The notes beneath the pieces were generated by a model. That model was given only the letters and a program-made list of their open reading frames with translations. It was not told where the DNA came from and did no database searches. The translations under genes were made by a program, and so were the position numbers. A DNA stretch of 64,000 nt from contig NZ_CP129963.1 in assembly GCF_030503615.1 (NCBI RefSeq), forward strand, positions 558,001 through 622,000, in the 5' to 3' direction. This DNA is from Sphingobacterium sp. BN32 (GTDB lineage Bacteria; Bacteroidota; Bacteroidia; Sphingobacteriales; Sphingobacteriaceae). Below, piece by piece: positions 8,101 to 15,996 of this stretch. How positions within the stretch are numbered: position 1 is the first letter of the stretch; every line of letters starts with the position of its first letter.

Positions 8101-9680
8101 GGTGGATTGGTCACCTGTGCGAAGAACTGCTTAAAATAGCTGGATATATGTTGCGGCTGGTCGGATAAGACGGCCAAAGGCACATCTGTACCCATAGAAC
8201 CGATTGGCTCATAGCCTGTTAAAGCCATCGGTGTAAGGATGGTCTCGATATCCTCGCGAGAATAACCGAAGGATTGCTGATACTTAAATACCGATTCTTT
8301 GGATAGGTATGTGAATGTAACGCGTGGCTCTGCTAGCTCTTCTAATTTGATTTTATAATTATTGATCCATTCTCCATAGGGTTGCTGGCGAACTAAAGCG
8401 CCTTTCACCTCTTCATCTGAACGAATCTTTCCGGCCTCCATATCCACGACGAATATTTTACCAGGCTGTTGTCTTCCTTTTTTAATGATGGTAGCTTCAT
8501 CGATTGGCAAGGCGCCTGCCTCCGATGCTACAACAACGCGATCGTCGTTGGTGATGGCATAGCGTAGCGGACGAAGGCCGTTGCGATCTAGTGTCGCACC
8601 GATTATATTGCCATCGGTAAAACAAAGTGCAGCAGGGCCGTCCCATGGCTCCATTAAGGTTGCATGATACTCATAAAACGCCTTTTTCAAGGGATCCATC
8701 TGATCATTTCCATCCCAAGCTTCCGGCACGAGCATCAGCATCACATGTGGAAGGCTTCTGCCACTGTGCAACAATAATTCAACAACGTTATCTAAACAGG
8801 CAGAATCCGATTGTCCGCGGTCAACGACCGGCAACAAGATCTCCATCTCCTCATCGGTAAAATATGGAGATGAAAGCGCACGGACACCTGCGTAGAACCA
8901 GTTTAAGTTTCCGGTCAAGGTATTGATTTCGCCATTATGAGCAATCATGCGGAAAGGTTGCGCGAGTGACCAAGATGGGAATGTATTGGTTGAGAAACGC
9001 GAGTGCACCAGGCCGAAAGCGGATACCACACGCGGATCATGTAAATCTTTAAAGTAAGAACCTACTTGGTAAGTGGTCAACTGACCTTTGTAGACTATTG
9101 TTTTGCAAGAAAGTGAGGCAATATAAAGTGGTAGAGGGTAGGCTTGGTGAGTTTTGATTTTCTGGATAATTAAGCGTCGTAGTACATATAATTTCCGTTC
9201 AAATTCTTCGGTGTTACCTACGCCCTCGGGTCTTGAAATAAAGAACTGCACGATTTCTGGTTCTGCACTCAAGGCTGTCGGGCCGATCCCGGCACGGTCC
9301 ACCGATACAGGTCGGTAGCCCAATAGCTCCATGTTTCGTTCGGCTGCAGCTTCGGCGATTACCTGACGGCAGATCGCATTCATTTCCGCTTCCTTTGGAA
9401 GGAACAACATACCGACACCATAATAGCCCGGTTCCTGTAGTTGAATGCCCAAATTAATACACTCTTCCCAAAGAAATTCATGTGGTAATTGAATCATGAT
9501 ACCCGCACCGTCTCCCGACTCTGGGTCGCATCCGCATGCCCCGCGGTGCTCCATGTTCTCTAACATTGTTAGTGCATCTTGCACTTGTCGATGTGATTTT
9601 TGTCCTTTTATATGGGCTACAAAACCTACCCCACAGGCATCGTGTTCAAACGCTGGATTGTATAGTCCTTCTTGCTGCAT
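5181..9680 (-). CDS. gltB: Glutamate synthase large subunit
   Basis: GltB (1499 residues) hydrolyses glutamine in its N-terminal amidotransferase domain and channels ammonia to the FMN site, where 2-oxoglutarate is reductively aminated. The start MQQEGLYNPAFEHDACG leaves a 15-residue propeptide before Cys16, the residue expected to become the N-terminal nucleophile. The central and FMN domains carry GEGGEDEIRYAKL and KPGEGGQLPGHKV. The 3Fe-4S motif is MRKCHLNTCPVGVAT. The C-terminal beta-helix domain (GXXG repeats such as GIGDHGCEYMTGGRALILG) is complete. It is the first gene of the gltB-gltD operon, and the 209-base gap to the divergent epimerase gene must hold both promoters. Confidence 0.97.
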   Translation of the reverse strand: MQQEGLYNPAFEHDACGVGFVAHIKGQKSHRQVQDALTMLENMEHRGACGCDPESGDGAGIMIQLPHEFLWEECINLGIQLQEPGYYGVGMLFLPKEAEMNAICRQVIAEAAAERNMELLGYRPVSVDRAGIGPTALSAEPEIVQFFISRPEGVGNTEEFERKLYVLRRLIIQKIKTHQAYPLPLYIASLSCKTIVYKGQLTTYQVGSYFKDLHDPRVVSAFGLVHSRFSTNTFPSWSLAQPFRMIAHNGEINTLTGNLNWFYAGVRALSSPYFTDEEMEILLPVVDRGQSDSACLDNVVELLLHSGRSLPHVMLMLVPEAWDGNDQMDPLKKAFYEYHATLMEPWDGPAALCFTDGNIIGATLDRNGLRPLRYAITNDDRVVVASEAGALPIDEATIIKKGRQQPGKIFVVDMEAGKIRSDEEVKGALVRQQPYGEWINNYKIKLEELAEPRVTFTYLSKESVFKYQQSFGYSREDIETILTPMALTGYEPIGSMGTDVPLAVLSDQPQHISSYFKQFFAQVTNPPIDPIRERLVMSLATFIGNAGNILIEDKKFCHCVTLEHPILTSSELEKLRSIDTGVFQAKTIQSYFRADGKSGSLEAGLERLCRYADDAVRDGFEVIILSDRAIDSQHCAIPSLLAVSAVHHHLIKTGNRGAVGLVVEAGDAWEVHHFACLLAFGATAINPYMALASIRTMREQGQLDTDLTWDDLKKNYVKAVCNGLLKIFSKMGISTLQSYHGAQIFEVLGIDSSVVDKYFCGAVSRIGGLTLDDIAKEALAKHWRGFEHSRVTPTLLPEGGLYQWKRRGEGHLWNPQTVHLLQQACRTDSFETYKKYASLINNQKEHMFTLRGLLEFAKHRTPISIDQVEPASDIMKRFATGAMSFGSISHEAHSTLAIAMNRIGGKSNTGEGGEDEIRYAKLPNGDSMRSAIKQVASARFGVTSNYLTQADEIQIKMAQGAKPGEGGQLPGHKVDDWIAKVRHSTPGVGLISPPPHHDIYSIEDLAQLIFDLKNANRDARINVKLVSKAGVGTIAAGVAKAHADVILIAGYDGGTGASPISSIKHAGLPWELGLAEAHQTLVQNKLRSRVVLQADGQMKTGRDLVIATLLGAEEWGVATAALVAGGCIMMRKCHLNTCPVGVATQDPELRKLFSGKPEDVVNLFRFLAEEMREIMAQLGFRTINEMVGRAQFLKKREDLPHWKASKIDFSGILHVAANASGQTLYNTEEQDHGMSMILDWGLLTQAKPALESKTPVFGTFHVKNTDRTIGTLLSNEISKIYGSEGLPDNSINFKFKGSAGQSFGAFNTKGISFELEGEANDYVGKGLSGAQLAIYPAAESNLVPDENIIIGNVALYGATSGHLFINGRAGERFAVRNSGATAVVEGIGDHGCEYMTGGRALILGETGRNFAAGMSGGIAWVYDLNGNFRENCNKEMVDLDPLEAEDETEIINLLKKHILLTKSERANTILTNWASEKSKFIKVFPREYKQVIQVKLVIA

Positions 9681-9889
9681 CGTGTTGTGAATATTTTATA
9701 TTTTAACAATAGGTTTGCTAATATACGAATAAAATTAACAGTTTATTGAAAAACTAATAAAAAATAAACGAAAACGTTGAGTATAATATAAAATAATCCG
9801 TTTTTATTATTGAAATTGTATTTGATTCGCTAAACTATTGTAAAAATGGAATATCATTCGCTAAATTTGGCGATATAACAAACGAAGTC

Positions 9890-10990
9890 ATGACCATAAC
9901 CGAAATTGAAATCTATAGACTTAGTATTCCGATGGAGCCCTTTGTGATTGCCACAGGGACAATGGATTACGCCCAGAATACTTTTATTCGTGTAAGAACG
10001 GATAGTGAGCACTTCGGTGTTGGGGAATGTTCTGCATTTCCAATGATTGTTGGGGAGACGCAAAATACCTGTATTGCGTTGGCGAAAGATTTTGCGAAAA
10101 TATGGTTAGGCAAAGATCCTTTACAGATAGCAGAACGGATGGCGGAGCTGCATTTATATATTGCGGGCAACGCGACGATCAAATCGGCTTTTGATATGGC
10201 TTTATATGACTTGGCGGCAAAGGCTGCCGGGCTACCTCTTTATCAGTTCCTAGGCGGTAAAGTCCGTGATATCGTTACGGATATCACGTTAGGAATTGCT
10301 TCTCCGGAAGAAATGGCTGACAAAGCGTTGAAACTATATGAGGGCGGAGCCGTTGCATTAAAAGTAAAGCTTGGGAAGAAACCTCAGGATGATGTTGCGC
10401 GAATCAAAGCGATTCGACAAGCGGTGGGTTTTGATATTCCGATTCGTATCGATGCCAATCAGGGCTGGACGTATGAAGAGGCAGTGGAAGCATTACAAGG
10501 TTTAGAGCCGCTTAAAATACAGTTCTGTGAGCAACCGATGCGTACTTACAATGATCATTTGCTAGCTCAATTGCGTAGTGAAACTATAGTGCCTATTATG
10601 GCTGATGAATCGGTTTATAATCATCATGATGCGGAGCGTTTATGCCGTACGGATAGTTGTGATTATATCAATATCAAGTTTTCTAAATCATCGGGGATTA
10701 CAGAGTCGCTGAAAATTCAAGCTGTAGCACAGGAATACAATATCCCATGTATGATCGGGGGGATGTTGGAAAGCCGCTTGGCATTGGCTGCCAAAGCACA
10801 TTTTGCGTATGCTGCGCCAAACGTGAAGTTTTTTGATCTGGATACCTGCATGGTCGGGCATCTAGAAGATCCCGTGATTGGTGGAATTCAATATGATGGT
10901 TATCAGATTCATATTGGAGAGGGCTTAGGAATTGCAGCAGATATGGATCCCGCATTTTTGGAGACTTGTGATAAATGGGTAATCTCTTAA
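9890..10990 (+). CDS. Dipeptide epimerase (enolase superfamily)
   Basis: A 366-residue member of the muconate-lactonizing subgroup of the enolase superfamily. It has the KxK base motif (LKVKLGKK), metal ligands in RIDANQGW, FCEQPM and MADES, and the opposite lysine in NIKFSKSSG. IGGMLESRLALAA matches the D-x-D-like/GGM-E-S loop of L-Ala-D/L-Glu-type epimerases. Such enzymes epimerise dipeptides, often from murein peptides; exact substrate cannot be read from sequence. It starts with MTITEIEIYRLSIPM and is divergent from gltB. Confidence 0.9.
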   Translation: MTITEIEIYRLSIPMEPFVIATGTMDYAQNTFIRVRTDSEHFGVGECSAFPMIVGETQNTCIALAKDFAKIWLGKDPLQIAERMAELHLYIAGNATIKSAFDMALYDLAAKAAGLPLYQFLGGKVRDIVTDITLGIASPEEMADKALKLYEGGAVALKVKLGKKPQDDVARIKAIRQAVGFDIPIRIDANQGWTYEEAVEALQGLEPLKIQFCEQPMRTYNDHLLAQLRSETIVPIMADESVYNHHDAERLCRTDSCDYINIKFSKSSGITESLKIQAVAQEYNIPCMIGGMLESRLALAAKAHFAYAAPNVKFFDLDTCMVGHLEDPVIGGIQYDGYQIHIGEGLGIAADMDPAFLETCDKWVIS

Positions 10991-11071
10991 AAACATTCGA
11001 CTGGAGACAATCTAATAAAATTGCATCATCAAAGATTGACAGATATAAAATTTCAATAAATAAAATATCCT

Positions 11072-11188
11072 ATGTTAAATAATGATACTTGGAGTCTAGG
11101 CTTGCCGGAGATCCTCATATTGGCCATTTTGGTTATTATACTGGCGTTTTTCGCTTATATTTTCAAAAAATTGCTACGTAGAAAGTAA
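11072..11188 (+). CDS. Small membrane protein, TatA-like N-terminus
   Basis: This 38-codon frame encodes a short N-terminus ending in LGLPEIL, one hydrophobic helix (about 16-30) and a basic end (KKLLRRK). The G-x-PEI-L entry into a single helix resembles the first helix of TatA/TatE proteins, but the amphipathic helix and FG hinge are missing. It sits 81 bases after the epimerase gene and 68 before the next gene. Recognition is weak; it may be a small membrane peptide of unknown role or chance. Confidence 0.4.
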   Translation: MLNNDTWSLGLPEILILAILVIILAFFAYIFKKLLRRK

Positions 11189-11198
11189 ATCGTTAGGC

Positions 11199-11231
11199 TT
11201 GGACTGTTTAGGGAATAAATCAGTACCTTTG
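11199..11231 (+). promoter_or_regulatory. Candidate Bacteroidota promoter for the DHS-like gene
   Basis: TACCTTTG at 11224-11231 matches the TAnnTTTG -7 element. TTG at 11199-11201 lies 22 bases before it as a -33 candidate. The start codon is 25 bases downstream. Confidence 0.5.
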
Positions 11232-11256
11232 TCCCCAATATCAGATATAAAAAAAC

Positions 11257-12237
11257 ATGAGCACACAACGCGGACCTATCTCTCAATTTATCGAGAAGAA
11301 TTATCTTCATTTTAACGCGGCTTCTTTAGTAGACGCGGCAAAAGGATATGAAACGCACCTTGCTGAAGGTGGTAAAATGTTGGTTTCTTTAGCAGGAGCA
11401 ATGAGTACTGCTGAATTGGGTATTTCATTAGCTGAAATGATCCGTCAAGATAAAGTCGCTATCATTTCTTGTACTGGAGCGAATTTGGAAGAAGACGTGA
11501 TGAATTTAGTAGCACACTCACACTACAAGCGTGTTCCTAACTACCGTGACTTAACTCCTCAGGACGAGTGGGAATTGTTAGAAAACCACTACAACCGTGT
11601 AACGGATACTTGTATTCCTGAAGAAGAGGCTTTCAGACGTTTACAATCGCACTTAGAAAAAGCTTGGAAAGACGCAGAAGCAGCAGGCGAGCGTTACTTC
11701 CCACACGAATTTTTATACAAAGTAGTATTATCTGGTGATCTAGAGCAATACTATGAAATCGATCCTAAAAACTCATGGATCCTTGCAGCGGCAGAAAAGA
11801 ATATTCCAATCATCTGTCCAGGATGGGAAGATTCAACCACCGGTAATATCTTCGCATCATACGTTATCAAAGGAGAGTTAAATGTACATACCGTTAAAAC
11901 GGGTATTGAGTACATGATTTACTTAACAGAATGGTACCGTGCGAACTCAGGTGGTAAAGGTGTAGGATTCTTCCAAATTGGTGGTGGTATCGCTGGTGAC
12001 TTCCCTATCTGTGTTGTCCCAATGATGTACCAAGATTTAGAATGGCATGATGTTCCTTTCTGGTCATATTTCTGCCAAATCTCGGATTCGACTACTTCTT
12101 ACGGTTCTTACTCGGGAGCAGTTCCAAATGAGAAAATTACTTGGGGTAAACTAGATACAGAGTCTCCTAAATTTATCGTTGAATCTGATGCAACAATCGT
12201 TGCTCCGTTGATCTTTGCTTGGGTATTAGGTCAATAA
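11257..12237 (+). CDS. Deoxyhypusine synthase-like protein lacking the catalytic lysine
   Basis: The 326-residue protein belongs to the deoxyhypusine synthase family. NAD-site segments SCTGANLEED (71-80) and CPGWEDSTTGN (187-197) match TTAGGVEED and CPALTDGSLGD of the eukaryotic enzyme, and the C-terminus has YSGAVPNEKITWGKL. At the active-site loop the family has GGGVVKHH with the lysine that forms the enzyme-spermidine imine; here it reads GGGIAGDFPI (242-251), so glycine stands where the lysine should be. Bacteria have no eIF5A, so the role must differ; related bacterial enzymes act on polyamines such as homospermidine. It likely has its own promoter. Family clear, reaction unknown. Confidence 0.85.
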   Translation: MSTQRGPISQFIEKNYLHFNAASLVDAAKGYETHLAEGGKMLVSLAGAMSTAELGISLAEMIRQDKVAIISCTGANLEEDVMNLVAHSHYKRVPNYRDLTPQDEWELLENHYNRVTDTCIPEEEAFRRLQSHLEKAWKDAEAAGERYFPHEFLYKVVLSGDLEQYYEIDPKNSWILAAAEKNIPIICPGWEDSTTGNIFASYVIKGELNVHTVKTGIEYMIYLTEWYRANSGGKGVGFFQIGGGIAGDFPICVVPMMYQDLEWHDVPFWSYFCQISDSTTSYGSYSGAVPNEKITWGKLDTESPKFIVESDATIVAPLIFAWVLGQ

Positions 12238-12266
12238 GATTTTTTACAGAATAATAGGATTATACA

Positions 12267-12815
12267 TTGGGATCGAATTTAACCACAGATAATGTAGCGG
12301 CCTTGCAGGCATTAATGTCTGAGACCATCTTTACGATGGGCGAGGAGACCGCATTGCCTGGCGGTTCGATCCATAGCAATCCTAATCAAGATATTCCTCA
12401 GGCTGCTACTGAAACAGCAGCTGAGGAATTTATTTTTCAGGGCGATAAATCGACAGGAGTACTTTTTATCCTTCGATATCCTGACTATCCGTACTTCTCG
12501 CCAGCAGCAGAGGAGGCGTTCTTAAAAACCATCGGCGCCTTGCAACTCAATGCAAGCAATGTTGCCGTTGTGAATTTGGCCAATCCGCATAACCCGAACG
12601 ATTGGACCCGTATCATGAAGTTCTTTCAACCAAAGAAGATTACCTTGCTGGGTGTCGAACCTACTTCGCTGAAGCTTCCTACAATCGCACATAACTCTTA
12701 CATGAAAGGTAAGATTGCTACAGTATTCAATACCTTCAGTTTTGAAGAGATGTTTGCCGATGTACAGAAGAAGAAACTCTTCTGGGGCGAATTCAAAACC
12801 TTTATAGGCTCTTAA
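12267..12815 (+). CDS. HolD-like / uracil-glycosylase-fold-like protein of unknown function
   Basis: I do not recognise a named family with confidence. The 182-residue protein has a hydrophobic strand VLFILRYPDYPYFSP, a helix FLKTIGAL, a strand NVAVVNLA, another strand KKITLLGVEP, and a C-terminal F-S-F-E-E-M...KKKLFWGEFKTFI. This order and the W-x-x-x-K-x-F end resemble the psi subunit of DNA polymerase III (HolD) and the related glycosylase fold. It starts with TTG at 12267; the first in-frame ATG (12315) would cut 16 residues. It is 29 bases after the DHS-like gene and 60 before rdgB. Confidence 0.5.
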   Translation: MGSNLTTDNVAALQALMSETIFTMGEETALPGGSIHSNPNQDIPQAATETAAEEFIFQGDKSTGVLFILRYPDYPYFSPAAEEAFLKTIGALQLNASNVAVVNLANPHNPNDWTRIMKFFQPKKITLLGVEPTSLKLPTIAHNSYMKGKIATVFNTFSFEEMFADVQKKKLFWGEFKTFIGS

Positions 12816-12850
12816 TTTTTGTTTTTTCTGTTATTCCCTTTGCATATTGC

Positions 12851-12858
12851 TATTTTTG
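12851..12858 (+). promoter_or_regulatory. -7 element upstream of rdgB
   Basis: TATTTTTG fits TAnnTTTG and lies 17 bases before the rdgB start codon. No clear TTTG is found 19-22 bases upstream. Confidence 0.4.
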
Positions 12859-12875
12859 GCAATTATTGATAGACT

Positions 12876-13445
12876 ATGGAATTAATATTCGCGACAAACA
12901 ACGCACATAAACTGGAAGAGGTTCAACAGATGGTGGGGGAGCAATTCACGCTTAAATCATTGGCAGATATCGGCTGCGAGGATGATATCCCCGAAACTGG
13001 AGTTACCTTTCAAGAGAATGCTAAACAAAAGACGGACTATCTGGTTGCCAAATATGGGGTGAACTGCTTTGGAGATGATTCAGGGCTAGAAATCGACGCT
13101 CTGAATGGTGAGCCTGGCGTTTACTCCGCACGTTACTCTGGTTCTCGCGATATGGAAAAAAATATAGACTTGGTGCTAGGGCGATTGGGCGACACTGAAC
13201 AGAGAACAGCGCGTTTTAAGACCGTAATTTCACTCTTCATAAATGGCGAGCAGCACTTTTTCGAAGGCACGGTTGAGGGAAGCATTATTAAAGAGCGAAT
13301 TGGGACAGAAGGCTTTGGCTATGATCCTATTTTTATCCCTCAGGGTTATGAACATACCTTCGCTGAGATGAGCATGGAGGCGAAAAACAAAATTAGCCAC
13401 CGAGCGCAAGCTATTGCTAAGCTAGTTGCATTTTTGAAAAGCTAG
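12876..13445 (+). CDS. rdgB: Non-canonical purine NTP pyrophosphatase (RdgB/HAM1)
   Basis: This 189-residue enzyme removes ITP, dITP and XTP from the nucleotide pool by hydrolysis to the monophosphate. It has the family's start FATNNAHKLEEV, the active-site segment FGDDSGLEIDALNGEPGVYSARY split across 70-92, and the substrate-binding end EGFGYDPIFIPQGY followed by SHRAQA. Length and start are typical. It stands after the HolD-like gene and converges on the OstA-like gene; a shared terminator lies between. Confidence 0.96.
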   Translation: MELIFATNNAHKLEEVQQMVGEQFTLKSLADIGCEDDIPETGVTFQENAKQKTDYLVAKYGVNCFGDDSGLEIDALNGEPGVYSARYSGSRDMEKNIDLVLGRLGDTEQRTARFKTVISLFINGEQHFFEGTVEGSIIKERIGTEGFGYDPIFIPQGYEHTFAEMSMEAKNKISHRAQAIAKLVAFLKS

Positions 13446-13547
13446 CCAAAGGCTGAGAATAGCTTTTTTTAAAGCGCGTTGTTCGCAATGTTGCTTTTCT
13501 TGGATGGGGATGAAAAAGAAAGAGAAGAACAAGATCTTCGGAAAAAT

Positions 13548-13579
13548 AAAAAGCAACCGTTAATTTTCGGTTGCTTTTT
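13548..13579. terminator. Bidirectional terminator between rdgB and ostA-like gene
   Basis: A 12-bp perfect stem (AAAAAGCAACCG/CGGTTGCTTTTT) with an 8-base loop can stop transcription from both sides. It includes the stop codon of the minus-strand gene. Confidence 0.85.
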
Positions 13580-15848
13580 CCAATATCTCTTCCGCCTGTT
13601 TGGCTTTCGTTGCTTCTATTGCTTTTGTTTCCTGTTTTGCTTCCCCATTCTTTTCTTCCTTTTCGTCGGCTTCGTCCGGTTCAGAAATGAGGGATTGACC
13701 GGCCCGCTTTCTATTTAGCATATCCTCAACAGACTTGGGCCGATCTTCGGGTTTCCATTGGAACCCGGGAAGCACTTCGAGTTCTTGCGTGACTAATTTG
13801 AATGGATAAATTTTCTGATCGATCTTTCGAATCGAAACATAATCGATAATCTTATTGTTCTCCATGGTGATTTTAATCCGACTGCTTCGGTCATGGAACA
13901 TCTCCGTGATGGTATTGGTCTTATCGTTTGTCGAGAAGACTAGATTTTCAGCATTGCCATCGACAAACAGACGCTCGATAGCATTATTAGCAAAAAATGC
14001 CGTAATCTTTCTGCCTTTAAGCTGATTGAACTTGAGCGTATCAAGGACAGCATTCACCATAAAAGCATTCTGTTTTAAGAGCGCATTATCCATCTTGCCA
14101 TTCTTGATCTGCATAAAAATGGTGTCTGCGGAAATTTGAGACCCGTCAGACCAGATCATCGGCTTGCCCATAAAACGGAACATGGAGTCGACCATGCCGT
14201 AATAAACGGAGTCTGCCACGGCTTGTAGATCCGATTTGAATACCCTAACATTATAGTTTGCCCGGACGATACGGGTTCTCGCAGTATCGGCAAAGATCTG
14301 TGTGGAATCCTTTAATAAAGTGTCCGCGGTTTGAGCGGTTTTCAGTGCATCCGACAGTAAATCATCGTGTTCTGTTCCTGTTGGCATTCCGGCTTTCTTT
14401 CGTAGGACGCTGTCGGCTTTTGTCGTGACTTCGATGTTCAGCGAGTCGGGCACTTTTGCTTTTGCAGGCGCCTTCTTCGGAGCTGCAGCCGGCTTAACAG
14501 TTTCTGTTTTCTTGAGGATTTTCGGTTCCGCGGTTTCTAGATTCTTTTCTAGAATCGGATCGCCGATACTAAGGCTGTCGGTATCATCGAAAGAGGTTGA
14601 GTCATCCACATCGCCATAGTCTACCTCTGTAGATTCCTCAATCTGTCCGCCGTTGCGGTCAAGTTTAAGGTCTAAGGGTTTATAGTCTCTTACAAAAATC
14701 ACCTTGGAATAAAGTGTGTCTGCGGTCATGTAGGCCGTATCAACTTTAGGAGGCTCTTTCGTCGGGACGACGACCTTGTTTTCTGTAGAGTCAGCCGTAT
14801 TCTTAACATCGACTTCCTTCAGTTGTTTCTCTTGCGCCTTGAGTTCTTTCTCCTTTTCTTTTTCGAGTTTTCTGATTTCTCGTTTCGAAAGGTTCTTATT
14901 GGCCTGTAAGCTGTCTGTATTTAGTGAGTCGGCTTCTTGTTTTGAGGTGTCATTCTGAATGACGTATTTGACTAAAGGCTTGTCCGTCATCAAGATAGAT
15001 TGGTCCGCTTCGATATATTTTCCATAACCTCCATTCGAATAGAATTTATCAAGCGTGTCCACAAATACGACATTGCGGAAGGCTTCGCCAATTCCTTTGT
15101 TGCGGTCATAGAACAGACTATCGCCTTTTAAAAAGCGACTGCCTTCGGTATAAAGGTTGTTTTTATTGAATTTGGCAATCCCAAATGCGGTATTATAAGT
15201 TCCTTTTTCGGTGTAGAGGTTTTCTCCTTTACGGCCTTTGATATTCGTTGGACCGAAAAAGAAGGCATCTCTATACATGGTATTATACTGCATGGTATCG
15301 GTATAGATGATGACGTTCGGCGATCTTACGACTACTTTATTATTGAAGTAGGCGTCTTTGGAGGTTTCGAAATAATAAGCGTTTTGCGAAGTGATGGTGT
15401 CACCCTGACCTTCAATACGGCCACCATTGCGGTATGTTCCACGTTGGCTACGCATGTTGTAGGTGAGGTAATTTGTCGTAAGGGTGGTTTGGCCATCGAC
15501 CATACGTACATTCTTGGTCAACACGGCTTGCTGTGAAGCCGCATCGTAGTGTAAGTGAGTTCCATAGATCACCGATCCGGAGGTCTGTGTTATTACGATA
15601 TTACCATGAGCTTCAAAGAATTCACGTCCGATATCGTCTTTATACAAATCCCCGCTATCAGCAGAGAGTGTCGAGCCCTTATGCTCGTAGACAGGATGGT
15701 AACTGCGTAATATTTTTTGATTGATAAATCTACTGCTCGAAGAGGATAATAAACGCATTTCGCTGCCGGTTGGGGCAGGCGTAAGTGTTGCTTGTCCATA
15801 GCCGGAAACACAGCACAGAAGCGTTAGAAGAATAAATAGGTACCTCAC
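13560..15848 (-). CDS. OstA/LptA-like lipopolysaccharide transport protein
   Basis: A 762-residue exported protein with a signal peptide (LFILLTLLCCVSGYGQA, residues about 4-20). Residues 55-290 show repeated short beta-strand units (GNIVIT, HLHYDA, VRMVDG, NYLTYN) typical of the OstA/LptA beta-jellyroll that binds LPS in the periplasm. A low-complexity charged linker (about 305-350, KEKEKELKAQEKQ) and a PAAAPKKAPAKAK segment (450-465) follow, then a second OstA-like half. The C-terminal 60 residues are Glu/Lys rich. In Bacteroidota these large proteins are found in place of short LptA. No neighbour is an lpt gene. Confidence 0.85.
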   Translation of the reverse strand: MRYLFILLTLLCCVSGYGQATLTPAPTGSEMRLLSSSSSRFINQKILRSYHPVYEHKGSTLSADSGDLYKDDIGREFFEAHGNIVITQTSGSVIYGTHLHYDAASQQAVLTKNVRMVDGQTTLTTNYLTYNMRSQRGTYRNGGRIEGQGDTITSQNAYYFETSKDAYFNNKVVVRSPNVIIYTDTMQYNTMYRDAFFFGPTNIKGRKGENLYTEKGTYNTAFGIAKFNKNNLYTEGSRFLKGDSLFYDRNKGIGEAFRNVVFVDTLDKFYSNGGYGKYIEADQSILMTDKPLVKYVIQNDTSKQEADSLNTDSLQANKNLSKREIRKLEKEKEKELKAQEKQLKEVDVKNTADSTENKVVVPTKEPPKVDTAYMTADTLYSKVIFVRDYKPLDLKLDRNGGQIEESTEVDYGDVDDSTSFDDTDSLSIGDPILEKNLETAEPKILKKTETVKPAAAPKKAPAKAKVPDSLNIEVTTKADSVLRKKAGMPTGTEHDDLLSDALKTAQTADTLLKDSTQIFADTARTRIVRANYNVRVFKSDLQAVADSVYYGMVDSMFRFMGKPMIWSDGSQISADTIFMQIKNGKMDNALLKQNAFMVNAVLDTLKFNQLKGRKITAFFANNAIERLFVDGNAENLVFSTNDKTNTITEMFHDRSSRIKITMENNKIIDYVSIRKIDQKIYPFKLVTQELEVLPGFQWKPEDRPKSVEDMLNRKRAGQSLISEPDEADEKEEKNGEAKQETKAIEATKAKQAEEILEKATEN

Positions 15849-15984
15849 AAGCGCAAAAATATATAAATAATTAGCAAAAAATTGTTAAAGGCTAAATTTT
15901 AATCTACAAATCAACATATTGTAGATATTAGCGAAAAGCAGACCAATTTCAGTGAAGAAATTAGCGCTCAAGAAATGGATTGCG

Positions 15985-15992
15985 TATTTTTG
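15985..15992 (+). promoter_or_regulatory. -7 element immediately before tilS
   Basis: TATTTTTG fits TAnnTTTG and ends only 4 bases before the start codon, so the mRNA would be leaderless or nearly so. Confidence 0.4.
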
Positions 15993-15996
15993 AAAT

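Noticed and set aside
13479-13718. A 79-codon plus-strand frame starting after rdgB
   Set aside because: It overlaps the terminator and the Glu/Lys-rich end of the OstA-like gene on the opposite strand. The Phe/Cys-rich product is the antisense of that low-complexity end.
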